Shown here piece after piece: positions 17,916-26,112 of a stretch of 44,730 nt of DNA. The stretch spans positions 458,291 to 503,020 of the forward strand of contig NVWI01000002.1 in NCBI GenBank assembly GCA_002746215.1, in the 5' to 3' direction. Position numbers and translations under genes: made by a program. How positions within the stretch are numbered: the stretch's first letter is position 1; the number at the start of each line of letters is the position of its first letter. Under the pieces are notes generated by a model. It made no database searches, was not told the DNA's origin, and saw nothing but the letters and a program-made list of their open reading frames with translations. The DNA comes from SAR86 cluster bacterium (GTDB taxonomy: Bacteria; Pseudomonadota; Gammaproteobacteria; Pseudomonadales; Pseudohongiellaceae).

Positions 17916-19715
17916 TTGACAGATGCAATCACCCAACAAATAAATAATGTTCTACAAAGTCTCAATACTGCACTGTCAAAAAATGACGCTGATGCCATCG
18001 TAAACTGCTTCCTCGAAGACGGTTATTGGCGCGATTTATTGTCTTTCACCTGGAATATAAAAACCCTCGAAGGCCATGCTGAAATTAGCGACATGCTGCA
18101 ATCTCAGTTGCAACATATCAATGCCTCTGCTTTTAGTATTGCCCCCAACGAGCAAGCTATCGAAGAAATGGGCATGGTGACTGCCTGGTTAACTTTTGAA
18201 ACTGATGAAGCACGCGGCTATGGTCATATCAGACTTGCTGGTGACAAAATTTTATCTTTATTCACGTCAACTTCTGAGTTGAAAGGTTATGCAGAAGCAC
18301 TGGGGGCTAATCGCCCCTTTGGCACAACGCACGGCAGCGATAAAAATCGAATTAACTGGAAAGATGGCCTACAACAGGAAAGGCATGAACTTGGCTATAA
18401 AACTCAACCCTACGCGCTGATCGTTGGTGGTGGTCAAGGCGGCTTAGCGTTAGGCGCAAGACTTAAAATGCTTGGTGTACCGACCATTATTATTGAGAAA
18501 AATAATAAACCTGGTGATAACTGGCGCAAACGTTATAAGTCTCTTTGTCTGCATGACCCGGTTTGGTACGACCATTTGCCCTACATGCCGTTTCCCGAAA
18601 ACTGGCCGGTGTTTACGCCTAAAGATAAATTAGGCGACTGGTTGGAGTTTTACTGCGAGACGATGGAGCTCAATTACTGGACTAATACGAGTTGCACAAA
18701 GGCCCAATACGATGAAGCTAATGCTGAATGGACCGTCACCGTTGATCGTGCGGGTGAAGAAGTCATACTCAAGCCAACACAACTGATTATTGCCACTGGC
18801 TTGTCTGGCAAGAAAACAGTGCCGGCATTAAAAGGCATGGACAAATTTAAAGGTGATCAACACCATTCTTCAGAGCATCCTGGCCCAGACGCTTATAAAG
18901 GTAAAAAAGCCCTGATTGTTGGTTCCAATAATTCGGCCCATGATATTGCAGCGGCACTTTGGGAAGGTGATGTCGATGTCACCATGATGCAGCGTTCAAG
19001 CACGCTTATTGTGCGTTCAGAACCACTTTTAGAAATTGGTCTTAAGCCCATATATTCTGAGGAAGCGCTTGCAAACGGCATTACCACCGAGAAAGCCGAT
19101 ATGATTATGGCGTCACTGCCTGTAAAAATGATCATTGAAGGACAAAAACAAGTTTACGTAGAGATTCAAAAATATGATGCTGATTTTTATGATCGTCTTG
19201 GCAAGGCAGGCTTTGAGTTAGATTTCGGTGAAGATGGTAGTGGCGCTTACATAAAATATTTACGCCGCGGTTCAGGCTACTATATTGATGTCGGTGCCAG
19301 TGAATTAGTTGCTGATGGGAAAATTAAGTTAAAAAACACCTCAGGCATAAAAGAAATTACAGAGAACTCTGTCATCTTTGATGACGGCTCTGAGCTGGAA
19401 ACTGATCTAATTGTCTACGCTACCGGCTATGGCAATATGGCGGGTTGGATTGAAGAACTGATTGGTAAAGAGGTCGCTAATAAGGTTGGCATAATTGGCG
19501 GCCTTGGTTCGGAGACTACAAATGACCCTGGCCCTTGGGAAGGTGAGTCACGTAATTTGTGGAAGCCTACACATCAACAGGGGCTATGGATTCAAGCTGG
19601 CAACCTGTTCCAGACACGCTTTTACTCCAAATACACAGCCCTGCAAATCAAGGCCAGAATGGAAGGCATCAAGACGCCTGTCTACGGAATACCGGACGCA
19701 GTTAAACCGGAATAA
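17916..19715 (+). CDS. Flavin-dependent monooxygenase with N-terminal NTF2-like domain
   Basis: This 599-residue protein joins an NTF2/SnoaL-like domain (about 1-125) to a two-dinucleotide-fold flavoprotein of the flavin monooxygenase / Baeyer-Villiger type. FAD binding is shown by LIVGGGQGGLALG (168-180) and NADP binding by ALIVGSNNSAHDIAAAL; a late YATGY motif is typical of the family. The start is TTG with GGAG 8 nt upstream. It appears to be a single-gene unit, ended by REPIN-like copy 2 just after the stop. The substrate is unknown; two other NTF2-fold genes lie nearby. Confidence 0.88.
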   Translation: MTDAITQQINNVLQSLNTALSKNDADAIVNCFLEDGYWRDLLSFTWNIKTLEGHAEISDMLQSQLQHINASAFSIAPNEQAIEEMGMVTAWLTFETDEARGYGHIRLAGDKILSLFTSTSELKGYAEALGANRPFGTTHGSDKNRINWKDGLQQERHELGYKTQPYALIVGGGQGGLALGARLKMLGVPTIIIEKNNKPGDNWRKRYKSLCLHDPVWYDHLPYMPFPENWPVFTPKDKLGDWLEFYCETMELNYWTNTSCTKAQYDEANAEWTVTVDRAGEEVILKPTQLIIATGLSGKKTVPALKGMDKFKGDQHHSSEHPGPDAYKGKKALIVGSNNSAHDIAAALWEGDVDVTMMQRSSTLIVRSEPLLEIGLKPIYSEEALANGITTEKADMIMASLPVKMIIEGQKQVYVEIQKYDADFYDRLGKAGFELDFGEDGSGAYIKYLRRGSGYYIDVGASELVADGKIKLKNTSGIKEITENSVIFDDGSELETDLIVYATGYGNMAGWIEELIGKEVANKVGIIGGLGSETTNDPGPWEGESRNLWKPTHQQGLWIQAGNLFQTRFYSKYTALQIKARMEGIKTPVYGIPDAVKPE

Positions 19716-19723
19716 CAATAAAA

Positions 19724-19819
19724 GGTGTCAGAGTAAATCTATAAAACCAAGCTGAAGTACAGCCCTATGCTGAGGTAATTAAATAGCTATAGGTATGAAC
19801 CCAGTTTTACTCTGACACC
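19724..19819. repeat. REPIN-like element, copy 2
   Basis: A 96-bp element bounded by GGTGTCAGAGTAAA (from 19724) and TTTTACTCTGACACC (ending 19819), starting 9 bp after the monooxygenase stop. A 10-bp exact tandem duplication follows, at 19818-19827 and 19828-19837, again beginning at the final CC. Confidence 0.8.
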
Positions 19820-19890
19820 GTGCTCTGCCGTGCTCTGGAATAAAACTTAAGTACTGCTTCAGTAGCGGCTGATCTTGGCAATCACTGGGG

Positions 19891-21324
19891 CTAGTCTATT
19901 AATCTAGCAAGCATAGCATCCGAACCCTCTTCACTTGTGTAAAAAACCAGATCATAGCCACTCGCGTCATCTGCATTTACAAACTCAATATGAGTGAAGC
20001 TATCTTTTAAATAAAATACATTGTCAGAGACTGCTCCAAGCCCAAAAGCTGCCCCCCCATTAATACTCAAATTCAAAGTATCATCAATAACTGAAACTTC
20101 AAAAGAAAGCCCTCTTATAGTTTGGTAAACACCTGCATAACTATTTACAATTTCAGAATCTATGGCTTGGAATTCTTTTGTTGGATAGGGATCTCCAATG
20201 GCTAGAGCCAGCATTGAATTGCCTTCATAGACCCGAAATTGAAACTCCGTATTACCTAAAACTGCTACATATGTTTCAGTTTCAGGCAGATAAGCAGAGT
20301 AAGTTTGAAACCCATTAATACCACCGGTATGGGCAATCAATGCTTGCCCTCTTAAGGTTTGAACAGAAAGCCCAAAACCGTAGTTTGATAGCTCACCGTT
20401 ATTTAAAACAAATGGCGTCGTCATTTCTTCTAATGACTCTTGAGAAATAAGGTCGCCACCAAACAAGGCTGTATTCCATTTAAAAAGATCATCTACGTTT
20501 GAAATTAACGCGCCTGCCGCACCAGGAAGCGTCATGCTCAAATAATCTGAATTTTCAAGCCCCTCTTCTCCAAGCGAATACCCAGCCACCCTGTTTGGTA
20601 TGATATTTTTAAAGTTTCCGTGATAAGAATTAGTCATATCCAGGGGCGTGAAAATTCTTTCCTGAATAAAAGCTTCATACGATTGACCAGAAATTTGTTC
20701 AATTATCGCACCAAGCAGAACATAGCCAGAATTGGTATAACTATAGGACTCTCCAGGTGCAAAATTCATTGGTTGATTCTTAAAAAAATCAATAACATCC
20801 AAAGCTGTTAATTCTTCTTTTGTATATTCAGGGAATTCTTCTATCGAAGGAAAGTCAATTATTCCAGAAGTATGTGTCAATAGATGACGGACAGTAATTG
20901 TATAACCATGTGTTGGGTAGTCTGGAAAAAATCGAGTAATAGGGTCATCAATTTGCAGCTCGCCGGCTTCTTTTAACATCATGATTCCAGCCGCAGTCAT
21001 TTGCTTAGTTAGGGAGCCAAGCCTAAAGACCATATCGGGTGATATAGAAATATTGTGCTCAATATCCGCGAGCCCAAACCCATTCCTGTAAATGACTTCG
21101 TCGCCTTTAACTAAAATAACGGCGACTCCAGGGCCGTCGCTGGGATAAAGCTCAGACAAAATTGAATTTATTTCTTGTTCTAATGCCGAGTCCAGAGCAG
21201 AAGGTTCAATATTTTGTGCAATCTCAGCACTTGCTTCAGAGACATCTTGCTGGCCATAATTCTGGTACATCACCCCAATGAAAATCGCAATTAATGCAGC
21301 TCCCACCAATAATTTATTTTTCAT
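19891..21324 (-). CDS. Beta-lactamase-fold serine hydrolase (class C / AmpC-like family)
   Basis: This 477-residue serine hydrolase of the beta-lactamase/transpeptidase-like family has the nucleophile motif SLTK (104-107), the second motif YTN in YSYTNSGYVLLGA, and HTGG in place of KTG. An N-terminal hydrophobic segment (about 4-20) acts as a signal or anchor. The last ~110 residues form a separate beta-rich domain, as in many family members that act on esters or peptides. It is probably periplasmic and not a resistance enzyme. It stands alone. Confidence 0.88.
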   Translation of the reverse strand: MKNKLLVGAALIAIFIGVMYQNYGQQDVSEASAEIAQNIEPSALDSALEQEINSILSELYPSDGPGVAVILVKGDEVIYRNGFGLADIEHNISISPDMVFRLGSLTKQMTAAGIMMLKEAGELQIDDPITRFFPDYPTHGYTITVRHLLTHTSGIIDFPSIEEFPEYTKEELTALDVIDFFKNQPMNFAPGESYSYTNSGYVLLGAIIEQISGQSYEAFIQERIFTPLDMTNSYHGNFKNIIPNRVAGYSLGEEGLENSDYLSMTLPGAAGALISNVDDLFKWNTALFGGDLISQESLEEMTTPFVLNNGELSNYGFGLSVQTLRGQALIAHTGGINGFQTYSAYLPETETYVAVLGNTEFQFRVYEGNSMLALAIGDPYPTKEFQAIDSEIVNSYAGVYQTIRGLSFEVSVIDDTLNLSINGGAAFGLGAVSDNVFYLKDSFTHIEFVNADDASGYDLVFYTSEEGSDAMLARLID

Positions 21325-21635
21325 TTTGGCACCTGTTATTTTACTTAAAAAGGAATTTTACACTTTATCCCTTACATTGTAACTTCATAAAAAAATGTAA
21401 AAGTGAGGTATGTTATTGGTAAGCTTTAGGCAAGGTATTAACGATTACTTACATCAAAAATAAATACTTTATTCTTATAATGGACTTTTCTTTGTTTGGG
21501 GAGAGGTTTATCTTGGAAAGTGTTTTTTGAAAGGCATCTGAATTTTAAAATAATTATTTTTATATTACATTAATGCCTAAACTGTTTAGGCATTAATGCT
21601 TTTACAACTAAGCCACATTAAAATAATTTACAACA
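21325..21635. other. Intergenic region between serine hydrolase and phenol monooxygenase genes
   Basis: This 311-bp AT-rich gap contains a strong hairpin at 21568-21598, listed separately, and a short TTACATTGTAA palindrome near 21373. There is no credible ORF. Confidence 0.4.
21568..21598 (-). terminator. Hairpin downstream of phenol monooxygenase gene
   Basis: Perfect 15-bp inverted arms, CATTAATGCCTAAAC (21568-21582) and GTTTAGGCATTAATG (21584-21598), are separated by one base, 37 bp beyond the stop of the leftward gene. On the minus strand it is followed by an A/T-rich stretch rather than a clean T-run. Terminator is the likeliest role; a near-perfect palindrome could also be a protein-binding site. 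Confidence 0.5.
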
Positions 21636-23414
21636 TTATACTTTCCCTAAAATTTTCTGCATAGCGGCAACTAAATCTTTAGCCGTGTCAGCCGATGCCT
21701 CTTGAGCACGCCAGGCAATAATATTATCGGGCCTTACTAACAACGCCCCGGTTTCTGATATATCTCGCACTCGTGCAAAATCCCCATAAATATCTTCATA
21801 CTGCTGGCCTGGGCCAATGATGCGTAAATTAACAGTAAGGCCATTAACTTTTTCAATGTCCGCCAAGGCTGAAGCCCATTGCTCTTCACCACCCAAGCCG
21901 GTAATTAATGAGAACTGGCCGTTACCACAAATATCTACCGTCGAGACTTTTTGTTGCTGCGGATCAATTAACCACACATGAGGAACCATAGCACCAGGAC
22001 GGCTACTGGCTTGATGATAGAGTTCTCTATCACGTTTGAATTCTTCATCAGGACTACCATCAGGCACCACTGCAGCGGACTCATAGCGCATATTCATTTC
22101 CACACCGTGACAATTAAAAATATACTGTGTGTCCTCTACTGCCTGACGTAATTTTTCTCTTTGCGCTTCCGCCTCAGGGATATTTAATTTACGTTTAGCA
22201 ATGTTTTGAATCATTTGCTCGGGGCTATCTTCGCCCACCAATCCCAAAGCTTCCATAATTGGTCCAAGATCCCCTAAGCTTTTAGTCGCTCGTTTCACAA
22301 TCTGTTCACCCACAGGGATACGCTCATCATTATAAGATTCAAGCAAGCTCGGATTAGCTTTTCCTTTAATAACTAATGCCAGTTTCCAGGCCAAATTAAA
22401 CGCATCTTGTATTGACGTGTTTGAACCAAGACCATTCATAGGGGTATGACGATGCACCGCATCACCTAAACAAAAAATACGGCCCTTAGTGTTTTTTAAT
22501 GCATACATACTGTTCACAGTCCAAGTGGAAGTTGAATCAATATGAATAGGAATTTGGTCATCACCAATTAACTGATGCAGAACTTTTTTTGCTTCATCAT
22601 CGGTTAAATCGGGCGCGCCTTCATTAATGTCGTAACCCCAAATACACAACCATTTATTCCATGGCCGCACCATTCTGATCAATGGAATTCCAAGACCAGC
22701 CAATTCTCCACCCGGTTGAATAAGCCAGTACAAAAGACTGGGACGATGCTCTACATATTTTGATAAATCTGCTTCAAAAACTATATTCATAGAACCTGCC
22801 ATGCCCATTTCTCCTTCCATCGGCAAAGCAGCATCTTCGGCTATTTTTGAATTCCCCCCATCAGCACCCAGCAAATATTTTGATCTAACCTGAAATTTTT
22901 GCTGAGTAATTAGATCTAACAATGTCGTCGTCACACCATCATCATCCTGCTCAAATGATATATATTCAGTGTTAAATCGCACCTTTGATCCTCTGTGTGC
23001 TGCAGTACGAGTGAGAATAGGTTCCAGTAAGTGTTGTGGTAAATCGAAAATCTTTGCAGGACTCGACAGCTCGTAGTCTGCCTTTCGAGCAGGGGGCATT
23101 CCCCATGCCAGCACCCGAGCTATTTCTTCGCCTGCCAGGCTAGCGGCGAAAGTGTTTTCTCCCATAAGCTCCTGAGGTGTAGCCAAGTCCAGGCAATCTT
23201 GTTCTACGCCTAAATCACGTAATACCTCTACTGTACGCTGATTGGTAATGTGTGCCCGCGGTGTACGGCAGGTCCAGGCGAATTTGTTGACCACCATATT
23301 ATCAATACCATAAGTGGCCAATAATGCCGAAGCACTAGCACCCGCAGGGCCTGTTCCAACAATCAATACGTCTGTTTCAATAAGGGGTAATTTATCATTC
23401 GATTTATTGCTCAT
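21636..23414 (-). CDS. FAD-dependent phenol-type monooxygenase (2,4-dichlorophenol hydroxylase-like)
   Basis: This class A flavoprotein hydroxylase, about 592 residues, probably ortho-hydroxylates a phenol to a catechol using NADPH and oxygen. It shows VLIVGTGPAGASASALLA near the N-terminus for FAD and GRIFCLGDAVHRHTPMNGLG, the second FAD motif (GD), with a C-terminal thioredoxin-like domain as in phenol hydroxylases and TfdB. I moved the start from a TTG at 23456 to the ATG at 23412-23414 because AAAGGTG lies about 8 nt upstream of it. It is divergent from the LysR gene, and its neighbours supply the later ring-cleavage steps. Confidence 0.88.
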   Translation of the reverse strand: MSNKSNDKLPLIETDVLIVGTGPAGASASALLATYGIDNMVVNKFAWTCRTPRAHITNQRTVEVLRDLGVEQDCLDLATPQELMGENTFAASLAGEEIARVLAWGMPPARKADYELSSPAKIFDLPQHLLEPILTRTAAHRGSKVRFNTEYISFEQDDDGVTTTLLDLITQQKFQVRSKYLLGADGGNSKIAEDAALPMEGEMGMAGSMNIVFEADLSKYVEHRPSLLYWLIQPGGELAGLGIPLIRMVRPWNKWLCIWGYDINEGAPDLTDDEAKKVLHQLIGDDQIPIHIDSTSTWTVNSMYALKNTKGRIFCLGDAVHRHTPMNGLGSNTSIQDAFNLAWKLALVIKGKANPSLLESYNDERIPVGEQIVKRATKSLGDLGPIMEALGLVGEDSPEQMIQNIAKRKLNIPEAEAQREKLRQAVEDTQYIFNCHGVEMNMRYESAAVVPDGSPDEEFKRDRELYHQASSRPGAMVPHVWLIDPQQQKVSTVDICGNGQFSLITGLGGEEQWASALADIEKVNGLTVNLRIIGPGQQYEDIYGDFARVRDISETGALLVRPDNIIAWRAQEASADTAKDLVAAMQKILGKV

Positions 23415-23538
23415 GGGGGCATTCACCTTTTTTATTTTTTCTTTATAAATGTTCAATTAAAATGGTGTATCTAACTGTTGGAAAAAATTCTAACTAGTAT
23501 GAGGTGTTGAATTCCAATACTTTATTTAGATCAAATCA

Positions 23539-23554
23539 ATACCTAATAAGGTAT
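23539..23554. promoter_or_regulatory. LysR-type binding site candidate
   Basis: ATACC-TAATAA-GGTAT is a perfect 5-bp inverted repeat in the gap between the divergent phenol monooxygenase and lysR genes. It resembles the ATAC-N7-GTAT sites bound by CatR/ClcR-type regulators, with one extra base between the arms. Confidence 0.45.
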
Positions 23555-23625
23555 GACGCTATCTATTATGACAGTGCCTATAAAGCTATAGTGCTACTAT
23601 AAACCCATAAAAATAGGGAGCTCTG

Positions 23626-24510
23626 ATGTTCGACTTGAGGAAACTCAGGCAATTTATCGCCGTCGCTGAAGAGCTTCACTTTGGCAAAGCGGCCATTCGC
23701 CTGCATATGAGCCAACCCCCCCTCTCACGCAGCATTCATCAAATAGAAAAAGACCTTCAGGTAGAGTTGTTTGTGCGCCATCCTCATGGTGTTGAATTGA
23801 CCAATGAAGGCGAAGTATTTCTTAATGAAGCACGTAATATTTTACTGACAGTAGAAAGAGCTTATGAGCGAACGCTGCAAGCTAAGCGCGGAGAAATTGG
23901 GCGCCTGGTGATCGGTTATCATGGCTCTACTGTTTTCGATTTGTTACCGCGTTTAATCGCTCGATTTAAGCAAAAATTCCCTCAAGCTCAAATCGACATG
24001 CACAATATGAATAAAAATGAGCAGCTGCTTAATTTACGTAACCACAGTATTCATATAGGCATTATTCGCCATGTAAATGATGAGCCTGGCATTACAACCC
24101 ATATCATAACTAAAGAACCTATTTATGTTGCTGTTTCCAACAGGCACTCACTCGCTACCGCTAAAAGCATTGCAATGAAGTCCCTGGCTACTGAACCATT
24201 AATAGTCTTCCCACAAGCCAATCGTCCCAGCTTTGCAGACCAAACTATTTCTGAATGTCGAAAATCCGGCTTCATTCCCAACGTAGTGCAGGAAACTGAA
24301 GACGCCGTTAGTGCTTTAGTTCTGGTGAGTGCTGGACTGGGTATTTCTCTGGTTCCTCATTCAGCCTGCAACATCAAAATTCCCGATGTAACATTTATTC
24401 CACTTAATAACCCTAAATTCCGTGTTGAGCTTTGTTGTATCCACTTAACTGAACGCCGCGCACCCGTTTTAGAAGCCTTTTTACAAATCATTAAAAACAC
24501 TCCGCAATAA
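23626..24510 (+). CDS. LysR-type transcriptional regulator (CatR/ClcR/TfdR-like)
   Basis: This 294-residue LysR regulator has the N-terminal winged helix LRQFIAVAEELHFGKAAIRL-HMSQPPLSRSIHQIE (about 6-40) and a periplasmic-binding-protein-like effector domain. The helix-turn-helix and the overall length fit the CatR/ClcR/TfdR group, which activates catechol and chlorocatechol operons in response to a muconate. It stands between the divergent monooxygenase gene and the co-directional dioxygenase operon, so it probably controls both. The effector is inferred from the pathway. Confidence 0.88.
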   Translation: MFDLRKLRQFIAVAEELHFGKAAIRLHMSQPPLSRSIHQIEKDLQVELFVRHPHGVELTNEGEVFLNEARNILLTVERAYERTLQAKRGEIGRLVIGYHGSTVFDLLPRLIARFKQKFPQAQIDMHNMNKNEQLLNLRNHSIHIGIIRHVNDEPGITTHIITKEPIYVAVSNRHSLATAKSIAMKSLATEPLIVFPQANRPSFADQTISECRKSGFIPNVVQETEDAVSALVLVSAGLGISLVPHSACNIKIPDVTFIPLNNPKFRVELCCIHLTERRAPVLEAFLQIIKNTPQ

Positions 24511-24584
24511 CTTTTTAGGTATCAAGCTTGAGCACAATCGGTATTGGATTATTGTGCTTTTGACTATTAATGTGCCTAAAAAGT
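24510..24584. promoter_or_regulatory. Nested inverted repeats upstream of the dioxygenase gene
   Basis: Outer perfect 10-bp arms, ACTTTTTAGG (24510-24519) and CCTAAAAAGT (24575-24584), enclose inner perfect 8-bp arms, AGCACAAT (24531-24538) and ATTGTGCT (24551-24558). The structure fills most of the gap between the lysR stop and the dioxygenase ribosome-binding site. It may be a regulator site or an RNA structure that ends lysR transcription. Confidence 0.5.
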
Positions 24585-24609
24585 GAATAGCTTATTGGAG
24601 ATTCCCACA

Positions 24610-25371
24610 ATGACCGATCAAGAAAAATCACAAAGAACCCCGCTAATTGTCGGCGATATTATTGATGCCATTAGAGGCGTTTTACGTAAACACGATGTTA
24701 CTTTTGAAGAATATCGTGCTGGTTTTATGCATTTAATGCAGCTGGCTGACGCCCATGAAGTTCCCTTGTTATTGGATTGTTATTTAAACCAAACCATTTG
24801 CGATATAGAGATGAAAACCCGCCAGGGTAGTCGTTCTAATGTTGAAGGCCCTTACTTTCTGGAAGACGCGCCAATGGTCACTGATACCATAAAAGTCCGT
24901 GGTGACACCAAACCTCTCTTAATTCGCTGTCGGGTTAAAGATTTACAAGGCCAACCCATACCCGACGTTATCACTGACATCTGGTTTGCTGATTCCAATG
25001 GCGACTACAGCGGCTATAGTGAGGACTTCCCTAAGGAATATTTTAGAGGGAAAACAACAACTGACAGCGATGGCTTATATGCAGTGATGGGATCGATTCC
25101 AAAAGAATACCCAATGACCTCGAACGAACATGGCCCCACCGGCACCATCATTGAATTACTCGGTGGCCAAGGCATGCGCCCTCAACATATTCATTTCAAA
25201 TACCTGAAAGAAGGCTACGCACCATTAACAACTCAAACTTATTTTAGTGGTGGCGCTTACCTGAAAGAAGACCCAGTAGGTGCTGTATTTGATGACCTCA
25301 TCCACGAATTAAAAGAAGAAGATGGCGTTGCTGTATTAGATCTAAACATCGTTTTAGATCCAGCCGCTTAA
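24610..25371 (+). CDS. Intradiol ring-cleavage dioxygenase (chlorocatechol 1,2-dioxygenase type)
   Basis: This Fe(III) enzyme, about 253 residues from this start, opens catechols between the two hydroxyls to give cis,cis-muconates. Ligands are visible: Y133 (GDYSGYS), Y167 (PKEYPMT), H193 and H195 (RPQHIHFK). The length and the sequence EYRAGFMHLMQLADAHEVPLLLD-type linker domain match chlorocatechol dioxygenases (ClcA/TfdC, about 250-260) better than the ~310-residue catechol dioxygenases. I chose the ATG at 24610 because TTGGAG lies 10 nt upstream; a GTG at 24583 falls inside the upstream inverted repeat. First gene of the ring-cleavage operon. Confidence 0.9.
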   Translation: MTDQEKSQRTPLIVGDIIDAIRGVLRKHDVTFEEYRAGFMHLMQLADAHEVPLLLDCYLNQTICDIEMKTRQGSRSNVEGPYFLEDAPMVTDTIKVRGDTKPLLIRCRVKDLQGQPIPDVITDIWFADSNGDYSGYSEDFPKEYFRGKTTTDSDGLYAVMGSIPKEYPMTSNEHGPTGTIIELLGGQGMRPQHIHFKYLKEGYAPLTTQTYFSGGAYLKEDPVGAVFDDLIHELKEEDGVAVLDLNIVLDPAA

Positions 25372-25396
25372 TCTACGATTAAAGGTAACTATTAAG

Positions 25397-26101
25397 ATGT
25401 GTCATGACACTACGCCAAGCTCTTTACCGACGCCAGGGAAATATCAGTTACGTCATTCCCAGGGATTAAAGTATTGGGATTTTTCAAACAATACGGATTC
25501 TGACGTGCGTGTTGCGCTATTAACAGATATCTATGGCTGCAATGAATTTTACCAAAGCATGTCGACTCTTTTTGCAGCACAGGGATGGCAATCTCATTTA
25601 ATAGATTTATTTTCTGATTTGGGTGAGCTGCCAGAAGCAACCCGAGATGCAGCCTTTGAACGTCGCCATAAATTACACGATAAAAAGACATACAATCTTA
25701 TTGCGCAATATATCTTAGATAACAAGATCACTGCGGTGGTAGGCTTTTGCTTAGGTGGTAATTTCGTTTTTGAATTGGCCAGAAGAAATGTAAAGGTCAA
25801 TTTAATTGCCTACTACCCTTTTCCTGCTGGCCTGCCTAACCAGGATGGTCTTGATCCTGCTTTTAGCTATCTTGAACAATTGCAAACTGATGTGACTGTT
25901 TTAATTGGAGACGATGATGATCGTGTCGGTCTGGATAATGTCACTACACTCAAAAAAATTAGTGAATCAAACGCAGCGCTCAGCGTAAAGGCATATCCAG
26001 GCAGCAAGCATGGTTTTTTAGAAGATTTGGATAGCGCTGATCCAAGGCTAAAACACAATGCTGAAGATTCATTAGCGACTTGTCTCGATAGCATTTCATA
26101 G
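25397..26101 (+). CDS. Dienelactone hydrolase family protein
   Basis: Dienelactone hydrolase converts cis- or trans-dienelactone to maleylacetate in the modified ortho pathway. The 234-residue protein has the alpha/beta-hydrolase nucleophile elbow GFCLGG (C118), a catalytic acid in GDDDDRV (about 171-177) and H205 in SKHGF. This is the Cys-Asp-His triad of true dienelactone hydrolases, whose length is about 236. It lies 25 bp after the dioxygenase gene and 11 bp before the cycloisomerase gene, so it is co-transcribed with them. Confidence 0.9.
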   Translation: MCHDTTPSSLPTPGKYQLRHSQGLKYWDFSNNTDSDVRVALLTDIYGCNEFYQSMSTLFAAQGWQSHLIDLFSDLGELPEATRDAAFERRHKLHDKKTYNLIAQYILDNKITAVVGFCLGGNFVFELARRNVKVNLIAYYPFPAGLPNQDGLDPAFSYLEQLQTDVTVLIGDDDDRVGLDNVTTLKKISESNAALSVKAYPGSKHGFLEDLDSADPRLKHNAEDSLATCLDSIS

Positions 26102-26112
26102 AAGCCTGGAAA

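Noticed and set aside
19891..21324. AmpC-type beta-lactamase resistance gene
   Set aside because: HTGG in place of KTG, an extra C-terminal domain and overall family resemblance fit a general serine hydrolase rather than a resistance enzyme.
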